The notes under the pieces are model-generated. The model was not told the DNA's origin, made no database searches, and was given only the letters and a program-made list of their open reading frames with translations. Source: Parashewanella curva (GTDB lineage: Bacteria > Pseudomonadota > Gammaproteobacteria > Enterobacterales > Shewanellaceae). Taken from it: a stretch of DNA of 64,000 nt. This document shows positions 48,558 through 56,209 of the stretch, in pieces. The first letter of the stretch is position 1. Each line of letters starts with the position of its first letter. A program made the translations under genes and the position numbers. Where the stretch lies: positions 1 to 64,000 of the forward strand of contig NZ_ML014758.1 of the NCBI RefSeq assembly GCF_003675895.1, given 5' to 3'.

Positions 48558-50018
48558 ATGTCACAAGCGAAGTTTGTGGAAGGTTCAATCATGCGCCATA
48601 TCTGGGTGATGACGTCCACAGCCACAATCGGTATTTCGACGCTCTTTTTAGTCGATTTATTAGATATTTATTTTTTAAGTTTATTAGGAGAGCAAGAGTT
48701 AGCCGCGGCTGTAGGCTACGCGGGTACCATTACTTTTTTTACGACCTCTATTGGTATTGGCTTGGCGATAGCTATGGGGGCAACAGTTTCAAAAGCTTTG
48801 GGGGCAAAACGCAAAGATGATGCAAAACGGCTAATGATGAGTGCATCAGCCATTACTGTTATCACCAGTTTGATTCTAACTGTGATTGTTACGCTGTTGA
48901 TCCCTGATTTAGTCTCTCTCATAGGTGCTAAAGGCCGTACAGCAGAGCTTGCTGAAAGCTACTTATATATTTTAATCCCCTCAATGCCAATAATCTGTTT
49001 AGCTATGGCGCTGGGTGCAGCACTTCGTGCGGTTGGCGATGCCAAACTTTCTATGATGTCTACCATTGCTGGTGGCTTTGTTAACGCAGTATTCGATCCT
49101 ATTTTTATTTTTGGGCTAGGAATGGGAATTGAAGGTGCTGCGATCGCTTCTGTTTTGGCGAGAATCGCTGTGTTAGTGATTTCTTTTCGTGGTGTTTTTA
49201 TTAAGCACCAGCTTGGTACTAAGCTCACTCTTCCAGAGTTGAAAGCTGACTTTTCCCCCATTTTTGCTATAGCGGGGCCTGCTATGCTGACGAATGTGGC
49301 TACCCCAATAGGAAACGGTTATGTGACTAAAGCGGTAGCTGAATTTGGTGATGCTTATGTTGCTGGTTGGGCAGTAGTTGGGCGAATTGTGCCAGTCGCA
49401 TTTGGAATGATCTTTGCTCTATCAGGTGCTATTGGGCCAATTGTCGGGCAAAATTATGGTGCAAAACAATTTGGTCGAGTAAGACAAGCATTGACCAACG
49501 CGTTGCAGTTTAGCTTTTTGTATATCCTTGCTGTATCGGTATTAGTATTTTTATTACAAGATTATGTGATAGTTGGCTTTAAACTTGGCGGTAATAGTGC
49601 TGAATTAGTCAGTTTCTTCTGTACTTTTATTGCTGTCGGTTTTGTATTTAATGGCGCTTTATTTGTCGCAAATGCTTCTTTTAACAACTTAGGAAAGCCT
49701 AAATATTCCACCTTTTTCAATATTGGTAAAGCAACTATAGGCACAATTCCGTTTGTTTATGTTGGCGCGAAACTTTGGGGAATTGGTGGTGTACTTATCG
49801 GGCAAGTTATTGGTGGTGCCATCTTCGCTCTGATTGCAGTCTGGGTAGCTTATCGACATATTAATACTGTCGAAAGAAAAGAAGCAGTGGAAGAAGATGA
49901 CACTGAAGTAATGACGAGTTCAGCTAACAACCCATTATCGTCTACTTGTACTCAAATGGGGCAGCTAAATGAAGAGGAAGGCGTTACGCCTCCTGCTCAA
50001 TCGGATTGCCGTCGCTAG
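48558..50018 (+). CDS. MATE family efflux transporter
   Basis: 486 residues from ATG 48558 behind AGAGGGCATAA; the longer frame overlaps the channel gene. Twelve hydrophobic segments in two similar halves, with MATE landmarks in the first half (STLFLVDLLDIYFLSLLGEQ, ITFFTTSIGIGLAIAMGATV) and second half (LSGAIGPIVGQNYGAKQFGR). It exports cationic drugs or metabolites using Na+ or H+. The C-terminal tail is acidic and cytoplasmic. It starts 10 bases after the channel gene, so the two may be cotranscribed. Confidence 0.9.
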   Translation: MSQAKFVEGSIMRHIWVMTSTATIGISTLFLVDLLDIYFLSLLGEQELAAAVGYAGTITFFTTSIGIGLAIAMGATVSKALGAKRKDDAKRLMMSASAITVITSLILTVIVTLLIPDLVSLIGAKGRTAELAESYLYILIPSMPIICLAMALGAALRAVGDAKLSMMSTIAGGFVNAVFDPIFIFGLGMGIEGAAIASVLARIAVLVISFRGVFIKHQLGTKLTLPELKADFSPIFAIAGPAMLTNVATPIGNGYVTKAVAEFGDAYVAGWAVVGRIVPVAFGMIFALSGAIGPIVGQNYGAKQFGRVRQALTNALQFSFLYILAVSVLVFLLQDYVIVGFKLGGNSAELVSFFCTFIAVGFVFNGALFVANASFNNLGKPKYSTFFNIGKATIGTIPFVYVGAKLWGIGGVLIGQVIGGAIFALIAVWVAYRHINTVERKEAVEEDDTEVMTSSANNPLSSTCTQMGQLNEEEGVTPPAQSDCRR

Positions 50019-50181
50019 CGACCGAAATTTCAGCTTGTTGTTCAGCTTCGAGTTTAGCTCGTTCAGCCTTAGAAATGTAACGAGGCTTTTTTGTATTATT
50101 GTCGCCACCGCACTTAACCTTATTTAATTTGGCTTTTGCGCGTTTGGCGATTTTTTTATTGATTTTTTGACGTTTGTTCAT
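49984..50181 (-). CDS. DUF2986 small basic protein
   Basis: 65 residues. MNKRQKINKKIAKRAKAKLN and KPRYISKAERAKLEAEQQAE are the DUF2986 pattern, a short Lys-rich protein of unknown role found in Vibrio- and Shewanella-like bacteria. It overlaps the 3' end of the MATE gene and the 3' end of dusC, so it is probably cotranscribed with dusC. Confidence 0.75.
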   Translation of the reverse strand: MNKRQKINKKIAKRAKAKLNKVKCGGDNNTKKPRYISKAERAKLEAEQQAEISVASDGNPIEQEA

Positions 50182-51112
50182 GCTTTGCGTATTCCAATGC
50201 TTGGATAATTTCTTCAGTGGTTTTAAATATTCGTAAAGTACGGAAAAGTTCTTTGGCTTCAGGATACTGACGATTTAAGTAACTGAACCACTGTTTGATA
50301 CGAGAAGGATAATAGCAGGATTTGCGACCTTCAAGCTCCTTTTCACTGTATTTCAACATTAACTCTAGTGCTTGCGGCCAAGAGTATGCAGGGTTATCGG
50401 TTTTAATTTCTTCTGCCAGATTGGGCAAAGATATTGCTCCTCGTCCTACCATTACATCGCTGCACCCAGTTTGTTCCATACAGCGTAATGCATCTTGTTT
50501 GTTCCAAATTTCGCCATTCGCTATTACAGGTATTGGCAGCTTTTGATTGATATCTGCAATATACTCCCAATAAGCAGGTGGCTTGTAGCCATCCACTTTA
50601 CTTCTGGCATGAACGGCAAGCTCGTTGGCACCAGCTTCATAAATTGCAAGTGAGTTTTCCATGTATTGGCTTTTATCTTCAAAGCCTAAACGAATTTTTG
50701 CAGTGACAGGGTGCTGCTCGGGAACAGCCTGACGTACAGCCTTCACAATATCATGGACTAAATTTGGTTCATTTAATAAAACAGCACCACCTTTATTGCG
50801 GTTAACTATTTTTGCTGGGCAACCGAAGTTAATGTCAACTCCATGGGAGCCTAATTCAATAGCTCTTAATGCATTTTTTGCTAAAGCTTCAGGGTTTTGC
50901 CCAAGTAACTGTATTTTTACAGGGGTGCCTGAGGTGGTGTACCCGCCATTTAATAGCTCTGGGCATAACTTTGTGAACACTTTTTCGGGTAATAATTGAT
51001 CTACAACACGAACAAATTCAGTTACCATGAGGTCGTAGGGATTTATCGCAGACAAAATGTCTCGCATCAAATCGTCTACCACCCCTTCCATCGGGGCCAA
51101 AATAACTCTCAC
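50156..51112 (-). CDS. dusC: tRNA-dihydrouridine(16) synthase DusC
   Basis: 318 residues, TIM barrel with FMN binding (MRVILAPMEGVVDDLMRDIL), catalytic Cys in GVDINFGCPAKIVNRNKGGA, and IANGEIWNKQDALRCMEQTG and DVMVGRGAI near the C-terminal half. DusC reduces U16 in tRNA. The length and the LLGQNPEALAKNA block favour DusC over DusA or DusB. It has a 26-base overlap with the DUF2986 gene downstream. Confidence 0.9.
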   Translation of the reverse strand: MRVILAPMEGVVDDLMRDILSAINPYDLMVTEFVRVVDQLLPEKVFTKLCPELLNGGYTTSGTPVKIQLLGQNPEALAKNALRAIELGSHGVDINFGCPAKIVNRNKGGAVLLNEPNLVHDIVKAVRQAVPEQHPVTAKIRLGFEDKSQYMENSLAIYEAGANELAVHARSKVDGYKPPAYWEYIADINQKLPIPVIANGEIWNKQDALRCMEQTGCSDVMVGRGAISLPNLAEEIKTDNPAYSWPQALELMLKYSEKELEGRKSCYYPSRIKQWFSYLNRQYPEAKELFRTLRIFKTTEEIIQALEYAKHEQTSKNQ

Positions 51113-51407
51113 TAGGTTGCCTTAAACATTTACTACAAGCGGAAAAGGTCAGAATTGTACCTTTTGTTTATGTTTTGAGGTAGAGGTTTTAATTGAAGTA
51201 GTGATCCGCCAAAAACATGAAGCCGTAGTTACAATCATAAATTATTGAAATTTTTCGTATGTCATTTAGGCTAAAAAATGGCCGCTTGAAAAAAATTAGT
51301 AATTAAAATGAAATACTATTGATAGTCTGCGGGTCATATAAGGCAAGTTAACAATGTTACCGCTTGGTATCGACAATTTTAAAATTTCATTAAGAGAGGG
51401 AAGGTAT

Positions 51408-51896
51408 ATGAGTTCTGTTAAAAAGACTGCAGTTGCAGCTGCGCTAGGTACTGTTGTAATGGGTTCTGCTTTTGCGGTTCAAGCTGGACAAGCTGGAACT
51501 TTCGGTTTTGAAGAGCTTCAACAAGGTTATCAGCTAGTTGCTCCTGACGAAGGCAAATGTGGTGAAGGTAAGTGCGGTGGCAAAGCTGAAAAGAAAAACC
51601 ACGAGGGTAAATGTGGTGAAGGCAAGTGCGGCGGCGACGCTAAGAAATCACACGAAGGTAAGTGTGGCGAAGGCAAATGCGGTGGCAAAGCTAAGAAATC
51701 ACACGAAGGTAAGTGTGGCGAAGGCAAATGTGGTGGCAAAGCTAAGAAAGCACACGAAGGTAAGTGTGGCGAAGGCAAGTGCGGCGGCAAAGCTAAGAAA
51801 TCACACGAAGGTAAGTGTGGTGAAGGCAAATGCGGCGGTAAAGCTAAAAAATCACACGAAGGTAAATGTGGCGAAGGCAAGTGCGGTTCTAAGTAA
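51408..51896 (+). CDS. hvfA: HvfA-type RiPP precursor (bufferin-like) with 14 EGKCG motifs
   Basis: 162 residues from ATG 51408 behind AGAGGGAAGG; an ATG 18 codons upstream is less likely. A Sec signal (MSSVKKTAVAAALGTVVMGS, cleaved near AFA-VQA) and a leader segment (TFGFEELQQGYQLVAPD) are followed by seven tandem units, each EGKCGEGKCG plus a Lys-rich spacer ending SH or AH (17 aa, 51 bp). All 14 Cys lie in EGKCG. In HvfA/bufferin peptides these Cys are modified by HvfB and HvfC into oxazolone/thioamide or thiooxazole groups that bind metal, chiefly copper. It is followed by hvfB and hvfC. Confidence 0.85.
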   Translation: MSSVKKTAVAAALGTVVMGSAFAVQAGQAGTFGFEELQQGYQLVAPDEGKCGEGKCGGKAEKKNHEGKCGEGKCGGDAKKSHEGKCGEGKCGGKAKKSHEGKCGEGKCGGKAKKAHEGKCGEGKCGGKAKKSHEGKCGEGKCGGKAKKSHEGKCGEGKCGSK

Positions 51897-51922
51897 TCTA
51901 TTTACTTCTGCTAATTTTACCT

Positions 51923-51950
51923 AAGGCCGGCATTTGCTGGCCTTATTTTT
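51923..51950 (+). terminator. Attenuating terminator between hvfA and hvfB
   Basis: AAGGCC and GGCCTT arms (51923-51928, 51939-51944) with an inner GC pair are followed by ATTTTT. It should give high levels of precursor and lower levels of the maturases, as in many RiPP operons. Confidence 0.65.
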
Positions 51951-52003
51951 CTCAGTCAGTATTATTCTGAATGCGAGCTATTCAAAATAGTGCTAAGGAA
52001 AAA

Positions 52004-52846
52004 ATGATGTCTATACAAAATCAGAATTTAGTGGGATTAGGACTTCGACGAGAGATGCTCGACGAGTTTTGTGAAGCTGTCCCAGAGCAAATTAATTTTT
52101 TTGAAGTTGCACCTGAAAACTGGATGACGATGGGAGGCATGTTTGGTCGTCAATTTCGTGAGCTAACAGAAAAGCATACTTTTTATTGCCATGGCTTATC
52201 GTTATCTATTGGCAGTCCTGCACCTTTGGATACCCAGTTTGTTCAAAACGTAAAACATTTCTTAGATCTTCACAATATCGATATCTATTCAGAGCACCTA
52301 AGCTATTGCTCTGGAACAGGGCATATGTACGACTTAATGCCAATTCCTTTTACTGAAGAAGCTGTAAAGCATGTTGCATCACGCATTAAGCAAGTCGAAG
52401 ATATTACTGAGCGTCCGTTTATTTTAGAAAATGTTTCTTATTACGCGGCCCCTGGCTCAGAAATGTCAGAGCTTGAATTTGTTAATGCCGTGTTGAATGA
52501 AGCAGATTGTAAGTTGCTACTTGATGTGAATAACATATACGTTAATTCTGTAAATCATGGCTATGATGCGAAAACATTTTTAAAGAATATGCCAACCGAA
52601 CGCATTGCCTATTTGCATGTGGCTGGTCATTATGTTGAAGATGTTGATCTTATTGTTGATACACATGGTGCTGATGTCATTCAACCTGTGTGGCAATTGC
52701 TCAAAGATTGCTATGAAATCCATGGTATTCATCCAACATTATTAGAACGTGATTTTAATATCCCTTCCACTGAGACATTGCTAAAAGAGTTAGATCAGAT
52801 CCACACAATACAGCAGTTAACTGCAGAGCAAAAAAGGAGTGCATAA
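52004..52846 (+). CDS. hvfB: HvfB-type MNIO maturase (DUF692)
   Basis: 280 residues from ATG 52004 behind AAGGA; an ATG 11 codons upstream is possible. It is a TIM barrel with multinuclear iron site: VGLGLRREMLDEFCEA, NFFEVAPENWMTMGG, HGLSLSIGSPAPLD, SEHLSYCSG, FILENVSYYAAPGSEMSELE, LLLDVNNIYVNSVNHGYDA and YLHVAGHYVED with DTHG. His, Glu and Asp residues of these blocks bind the iron ions. It oxidises Cys in the precursor core together with HvfC. Confidence 0.85.
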   Translation: MMSIQNQNLVGLGLRREMLDEFCEAVPEQINFFEVAPENWMTMGGMFGRQFRELTEKHTFYCHGLSLSIGSPAPLDTQFVQNVKHFLDLHNIDIYSEHLSYCSGTGHMYDLMPIPFTEEAVKHVASRIKQVEDITERPFILENVSYYAAPGSEMSELEFVNAVLNEADCKLLLDVNNIYVNSVNHGYDAKTFLKNMPTERIAYLHVAGHYVEDVDLIVDTHGADVIQPVWQLLKDCYEIHGIHPTLLERDFNIPSTETLLKELDQIHTIQQLTAEQKRSA

Positions 52847-53586
52847 TGCAGTTTATTGATGTGCAAAATGAGTTTATGGCATTCATTCGTGATCCCTCTC
52901 GCCCTTTACCTGCGGGCATGACAGAAAAACGGATGAAGGTATATAGCGAACTGTTTTTTAATAATGTTCATAACTTCGTTAGCAGTGGATTCCCAGTTTT
53001 AAAATCGCTTTACGAAGAAGAAGATTGGAATGTAATTGTCCGTGACTTTTTCATTAATCACGATTGTCATACCCCAATCTTTGCTGAAATCGCGGAAGAG
53101 TTTTTAGTTTTTTTGCAGACGCGGTATCAAACAAAAGATACTGATCCTGCATTTATGCTCGAGCTAGCACATTATGAATGGTTGGAGTTGGTTGTCTCTA
53201 TCGCTCAAAGTAGACGCAACCTTGAGCCTTTGTCGGTAGATGATATCACTGAAAAGCCATTATGTTTGTCAGATTTTGCTCGAATTGCTCAATATTCTTA
53301 TGATGTGCAGCATATTGATGAAGATTATCAACCGTCAGAACCGTTAGAAGTTCCAGCATTCTTTTGTGTTTTTCGCGATAAGCAAGAAGAAGTAAGGTTT
53401 TTAAGCTTAACGCCGCTAACTGCTCAAGTGTTGTCGTATATTGAGCAAGCCGAAACGACCAATTATGATGAACTTGTAGCTTGGTTAGCTGGAGTTTATC
53501 CGCAAATGGAAAAAGAAAATATCCAACAAGGATGCTTGCAGCTTTTAACGCAAATGGTTGAAAAAGAAATTGTTATGACTCAATAA
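52846..53586 (+). CDS. hvfC: HvfC-type RiPP maturation partner (DUF2063)
   Basis: 246 residues. The N-terminal DUF2063 domain is visible: RMKVYSELFFNNVHNFVSSG, FPVLKSLYEEEDW and DFFINHDCHTPIFAEIAEEF, then FMLELAHYEWLELVVS. A C-terminal domain follows (FLSLTPLTAQVLSYIEQA) of RRE-like or helical type. HvfC binds HvfB and the precursor leader. The start overlaps the hvfB stop by one base (TAATG), giving coupled translation. Confidence 0.85.
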   Translation: MQFIDVQNEFMAFIRDPSRPLPAGMTEKRMKVYSELFFNNVHNFVSSGFPVLKSLYEEEDWNVIVRDFFINHDCHTPIFAEIAEEFLVFLQTRYQTKDTDPAFMLELAHYEWLELVVSIAQSRRNLEPLSVDDITEKPLCLSDFARIAQYSYDVQHIDEDYQPSEPLEVPAFFCVFRDKQEEVRFLSLTPLTAQVLSYIEQAETTNYDELVAWLAGVYPQMEKENIQQGCLQLLTQMVEKEIVMTQ

Positions 53587-53682
53587 AGCTTGTGAGTTAA
53601 CGTTCTAAATAAAATTTTTGTAGATAACCCTATAAACTGTGGGTTTTTAGTCTTGGTTTAAGAAGGTAGAATGCAGCAAAAT

Positions 53683-53696
53683 TTGATCTAGATCAA
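53683..53696. promoter_or_regulatory. Perfect FNR-type box
   Basis: TTGATCTAGATCAA is an exact match to the FNR consensus TTGAT-N4-ATCAA. Its centre is only 34 bases from the start codon of the 41-codon gene, too close for the usual activation position, so repression or a leaderless start are the likely modes. Confidence 0.6.
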
Positions 53697-53723
53697 AAAA
53701 TAAAAGTAATTCTAGGAAGTATT

Positions 53724-53849
53724 ATGAGCAGTAACGAGCCGTTTAAAGACCCATTTACCGTTTTTCATTTCATCGGTTTTTTATGTGTGTTGTTGTTACC
53801 TACATTGCCAGCATCACTCACTTGGTTGAAGCTAACAGGCGTATTATAA
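53724..53849 (+). CDS. 41-aa small membrane protein
   Basis: Codons from ATG 53724 behind AGGAAG read MSSNEPFKDPFTVFHFIGFL, then CVLLLPTLPASLTWLKLTGVL, with a single hydrophobic helix in the middle. A terminator follows at once. No family was recognised. The FNR-type box in front suggests a role linked to oxygen, such as a small subunit or regulator of a respiratory complex; this is speculation. Confidence 0.55.
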   Translation: MSSNEPFKDPFTVFHFIGFLCVLLLPTLPASLTWLKLTGVL

Positions 53850-53865
53850 ACACTCTATTAGATAC

Positions 53866-53896
53866 AAAAAACTCATGCCTCGGCATGAGTTTTTTT
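53866..53896 (+). terminator. Rho-independent terminator after the 41-codon gene
   Basis: ACTCATGCC (53871-53879) and GGCATGAGT (53882-53890) form a 9-bp stem, extended by A/T pairs, followed by six T residues. Confidence 0.85.
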
Positions 53897-54031
53897 ATGG
53901 GAAAATTAAACGTCTTTCACCTAGTCAATTTCGTATTTTGAACGTCTGTTACCATCATTTCTAGCCGTATAAACGTAAATACAATAGAATTTAAAATATG
54001 TTGTTAGGTCGAGAGCTAGTATTACTCGAAT

Positions 54032-54940
54032 ATGGATTCTCTACTCCAAAAAATTTATAAAGACATTTCCCCTTTGATTGGCCAAGGGAAAGTGGCTGAT
54101 TATATTCCTGCACTTGGCGCCGTTGATTCCAACCAGTTTGGGATAGCAATTTGTAGCAATGATGGAGAGATATACACTTTAGGTGATGCTCATAAGCCAT
54201 TCTCAATCCAAAGTATTTCTAAAGTTTTTAATCTGATTCTTGCCCTTGAATTGAAGGGGGAGGAGTTATGGACGAGAATTGGTCGTGAACCATCGGGATT
54301 GCCTTTTAACTCCATAGTGCAGCTTGAATATGAGCATGGAATACCGAAAAACCCCTTTATCAACGCTGGCGCGCTAGTGGTGTCTGATGTCAATCAATCA
54401 CACTTTGCCTCCCCTCGTATTGCAGTCAGAGAGTTTGTAAAAAAGCTTTCAGGAAATCCAAACATTCAAATTGATAAAGTGGTTGCAGATTCAGAGTTTG
54501 AACATAAAGCCAGAAATGCATCTATGGCTTACCTTATGCAGTCCTACGGGAATTTTAACAACGATGTTGAAAGTGTGCTTTACAGTTATTTTTGTAATTG
54601 TGCCATTACTATGTCTTGTGTTGATTTAGCAAAGGCAATTAACTTTTTAGCTAATCGTGGATACAGTAACATTAAGAAAAAACAGGTGCTTACCAAGAAC
54701 CAAACACGACAGGTTAACTCTCTTTTAGCTACAAGTGGTATGTATGACGAAGCAGGCAGTTTTGCCTATAAAGTGGGATTACCTGGTAAAAGCGGCGTAG
54801 GTGGTGGCATTATTGCTATTGTTCCGGGGCAGTTCTCTATTTGCGTTTGGTCGCCTGCCTTAAATGATGCAGGAAACTCGTTAGCTGGTGGCGCAGCACT
54901 AGAATCAATGACTAAACACATAGGTTGGTCGATTTACTAG
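54032..54940 (+). CDS. glsA: Glutaminase
   Basis: 302 residues, full length for the serine-dependent glutaminase family. Catalytic SIQSISK (Ser and Lys), [13 protein letters not shown], and [20 protein letters not shown] near the C-terminus are visible. It converts glutamine to glutamate and ammonia, giving acid resistance or nitrogen supply. It is followed 13 bases later by a DUF454 gene. Confidence 0.95.
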   Translation: MDSLLQKIYKDISPLIGQGKVADYIPALGAVDSNQFGIAICSNDGEIYTLGDAHKPFSIQSISKVFNLILALELKGEELWTRIGREPSGLPFNSIVQLEYEHGIPKNPFINAGALVVSDVNQSHFASPRIAVREFVKKLSGNPNIQIDKVVADSEFEHKARNASMAYLMQSYGNFNNDVESVLYSYFCNCAITMSCVDLAKAINFLANRGYSNIKKKQVLTKNQTRQVNSLLATSGMYDEAGSFAYKVGLPGKSGVGGGIIAIVPGQFSICVWSPALNDAGNSLAGGAALESMTKHIGWSIY

Positions 54941-54953
54941 AAAAGGAAGTACA

Positions 54954-55331
54954 GTGATAAAACGTGGACTATACGCAGCAGTAGGGCTGTTGTCAGTGGG
55001 ATTAGGTATTTTAGGAATTTTCTTACCCTTGTTGCCCACAGTGCCATTTATTCTACTTGCTTTATATTGCTTTGCTCGTTCAAGTCAAAGATTACATAGC
55101 TGGTTGCTGAACCACCCTTGGTTTAAAGAGGCTATTGCTGATTGGCAACGACATAAGGGCTTAAGAAGAAGCTTAAAAAAGCGAGCGATGGTGTTATCAG
55201 CAATTAGTTTTATGGTGAGTATTATCATTGTTCCTATCGTTTGGGTAAAAGGCATGTTGTTTATTATGGCTAGTGTCTTATTAATCTACTTATGGTGTTT
55301 GCCGACGTTACCTAAAGAACCAGATCGATAA
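54954..55331 (+). CDS. ybaN: DUF454 (YbaN-like) inner-membrane protein
   Basis: 125 residues from GTG 54954 behind AAGGAAG. Three hydrophobic segments and the family block FLPLLPTVPFILLALYCFAR, SQRLHSWLLNHPWF and DWQRHKGLRRSLKKRAM identify DUF454. Its role is unknown. In many gammaproteobacteria it lies just upstream of apt, as here. Confidence 0.85.
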   Translation: MIKRGLYAAVGLLSVGLGILGIFLPLLPTVPFILLALYCFARSSQRLHSWLLNHPWFKEAIADWQRHKGLRRSLKKRAMVLSAISFMVSIIIVPIVWVKGMLFIMASVLLIYLWCLPTLPKEPDR

Positions 55332-55431
55332 GTAGGTGAATATCACTCATTTTGTGAGCAATCCCATGCAATTTTTTTCTCAGTGAGTTGCAATAACAAT
55401 CAATCCACACTAACATTTGTCGGCAATTGAG

Positions 55432-55495
55432 GCCCTGTTCAAAATCTTATTCTGCTAAAAGCTGAAATAATAAGATAGTTGCATAGGGCTTTTTT
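55432..55495 (+). terminator. Long two-part hairpin with T-run upstream of apt
   Basis: GCCCT (55432-55436) pairs with AGGGC (55485-55489), and ATCTTATT (55444-55451) with AATAAGAT (55469-55476). TTTTTT follows. It could be the ybaN terminator or an attenuator controlling apt. Confidence 0.55.
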
Positions 55496-55544
55496 ATTTT
55501 GTTTCTTAGAAACAACCAAAAAGAGAATTTAAGTGAAGTTTGCT

Positions 55545-56090
55545 ATGACTACTGAAACCCTAGCCTATATAAAGCAAAGCATTAAAACCATTCCTGATTA
55601 CCCTAAAGCAGGCATCATGTTCCGTGATGTAACCAGTCTACTTGAAGACGCAAAAGCGTATCAGGCTACCATTGCCTTATTGGTAGAGAAATACAAATCA
55701 ATGGGCTTTACCAAGGTTGTGGGTACAGAAGCTCGTGGCTTCTTATTTGGTGCGCCATTGGCTTTAGAGCTTGGCATTGGTTTTGTTCCTGTTCGTAAAC
55801 CAGGTAAATTGCCTAGAACGACAATCTCTCAAGATTACGAGCTTGAGTATGGTACTGATACGTTAGAAATTCACACTGATGCAATTGTTGAAGGTGACAA
55901 AGTATTGGTGATCGATGACTTATTAGCGACAGGTGGCACAATTGAAGCTACTGTTAAACTTATCCGCCAATTAGGTGGTGAAGCTAAACACGCTGCGTTT
56001 GTTATTTCACTACCAGATCTTGGTGGCGAGCAACGTTTAGAAGCACTAGATTTAGATATATACAAATTGTGTGATTTCGACGGCGAGTAA
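55545..56090 (+). CDS. apt: Adenine phosphoribosyltransferase
   Basis: 181 residues from ATG 55545, the usual length; a GTG four codons earlier is the alternative. PRPP-binding [17 protein letters not shown], the hood region ([20 protein letters not shown]) and the purine loop ([16 protein letters not shown]) are clear. It converts adenine and PRPP to AMP. It lies upstream of dnaX as in many gammaproteobacteria. Confidence 0.95.
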   Translation: MTTETLAYIKQSIKTIPDYPKAGIMFRDVTSLLEDAKAYQATIALLVEKYKSMGFTKVVGTEARGFLFGAPLALELGIGFVPVRKPGKLPRTTISQDYELEYGTDTLEIHTDAIVEGDKVLVIDDLLATGGTIEATVKLIRQLGGEAKHAAFVISLPDLGGEQRLEALDLDIYKLCDFDGE

Positions 56091-56121
56091 ATCATCGAAA
56101 AACGTTCAAAGGACTGAAGGG

Positions 56122-56198
56122 CTCTGGTTTACGTATTAATAGCATGTTATCTTGCTACAAACCGTAAACCAGAGGATTTGTCCCAAAATGGGGACAAG
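56122..56198. promoter_or_regulatory. Hairpins in the apt-dnaX intergenic region
   Basis: CTCTGGTTTACG (56122-56133) and CGTAAACCAGAG (56163-56174) are perfect 12-bp arms with an inner AGCA/TGCT pair. TTGTCCC and GGGGACAA form a second short hairpin just before the dnaX ribosome site. They may terminate apt or modulate dnaX translation. Confidence 0.5.
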
Positions 56199-56209
56199 TA
56201 GGGAGATAC

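Noticed and set aside
51530..51880. Long open frame of 116 aa antisense to hvfA, made of repeats rich in Pro, Leu and Ser
   Set aside because: It is the mirror of the 51-bp tandem repeat of the RiPP precursor; the plus strand has the signal peptide, the ribosome site and the known family pattern.
51555..51890. Regular 51-bp repeats considered as a CRISPR array
   Set aside because: The repeats are contiguous coding units without unique spacers and keep one reading frame.
51538..51924. Second forward frame through the hvfA repeats (128 aa, Lys/Val-rich)
   Set aside because: It arises from the same repeat in another frame and has no ribosome site or family match.
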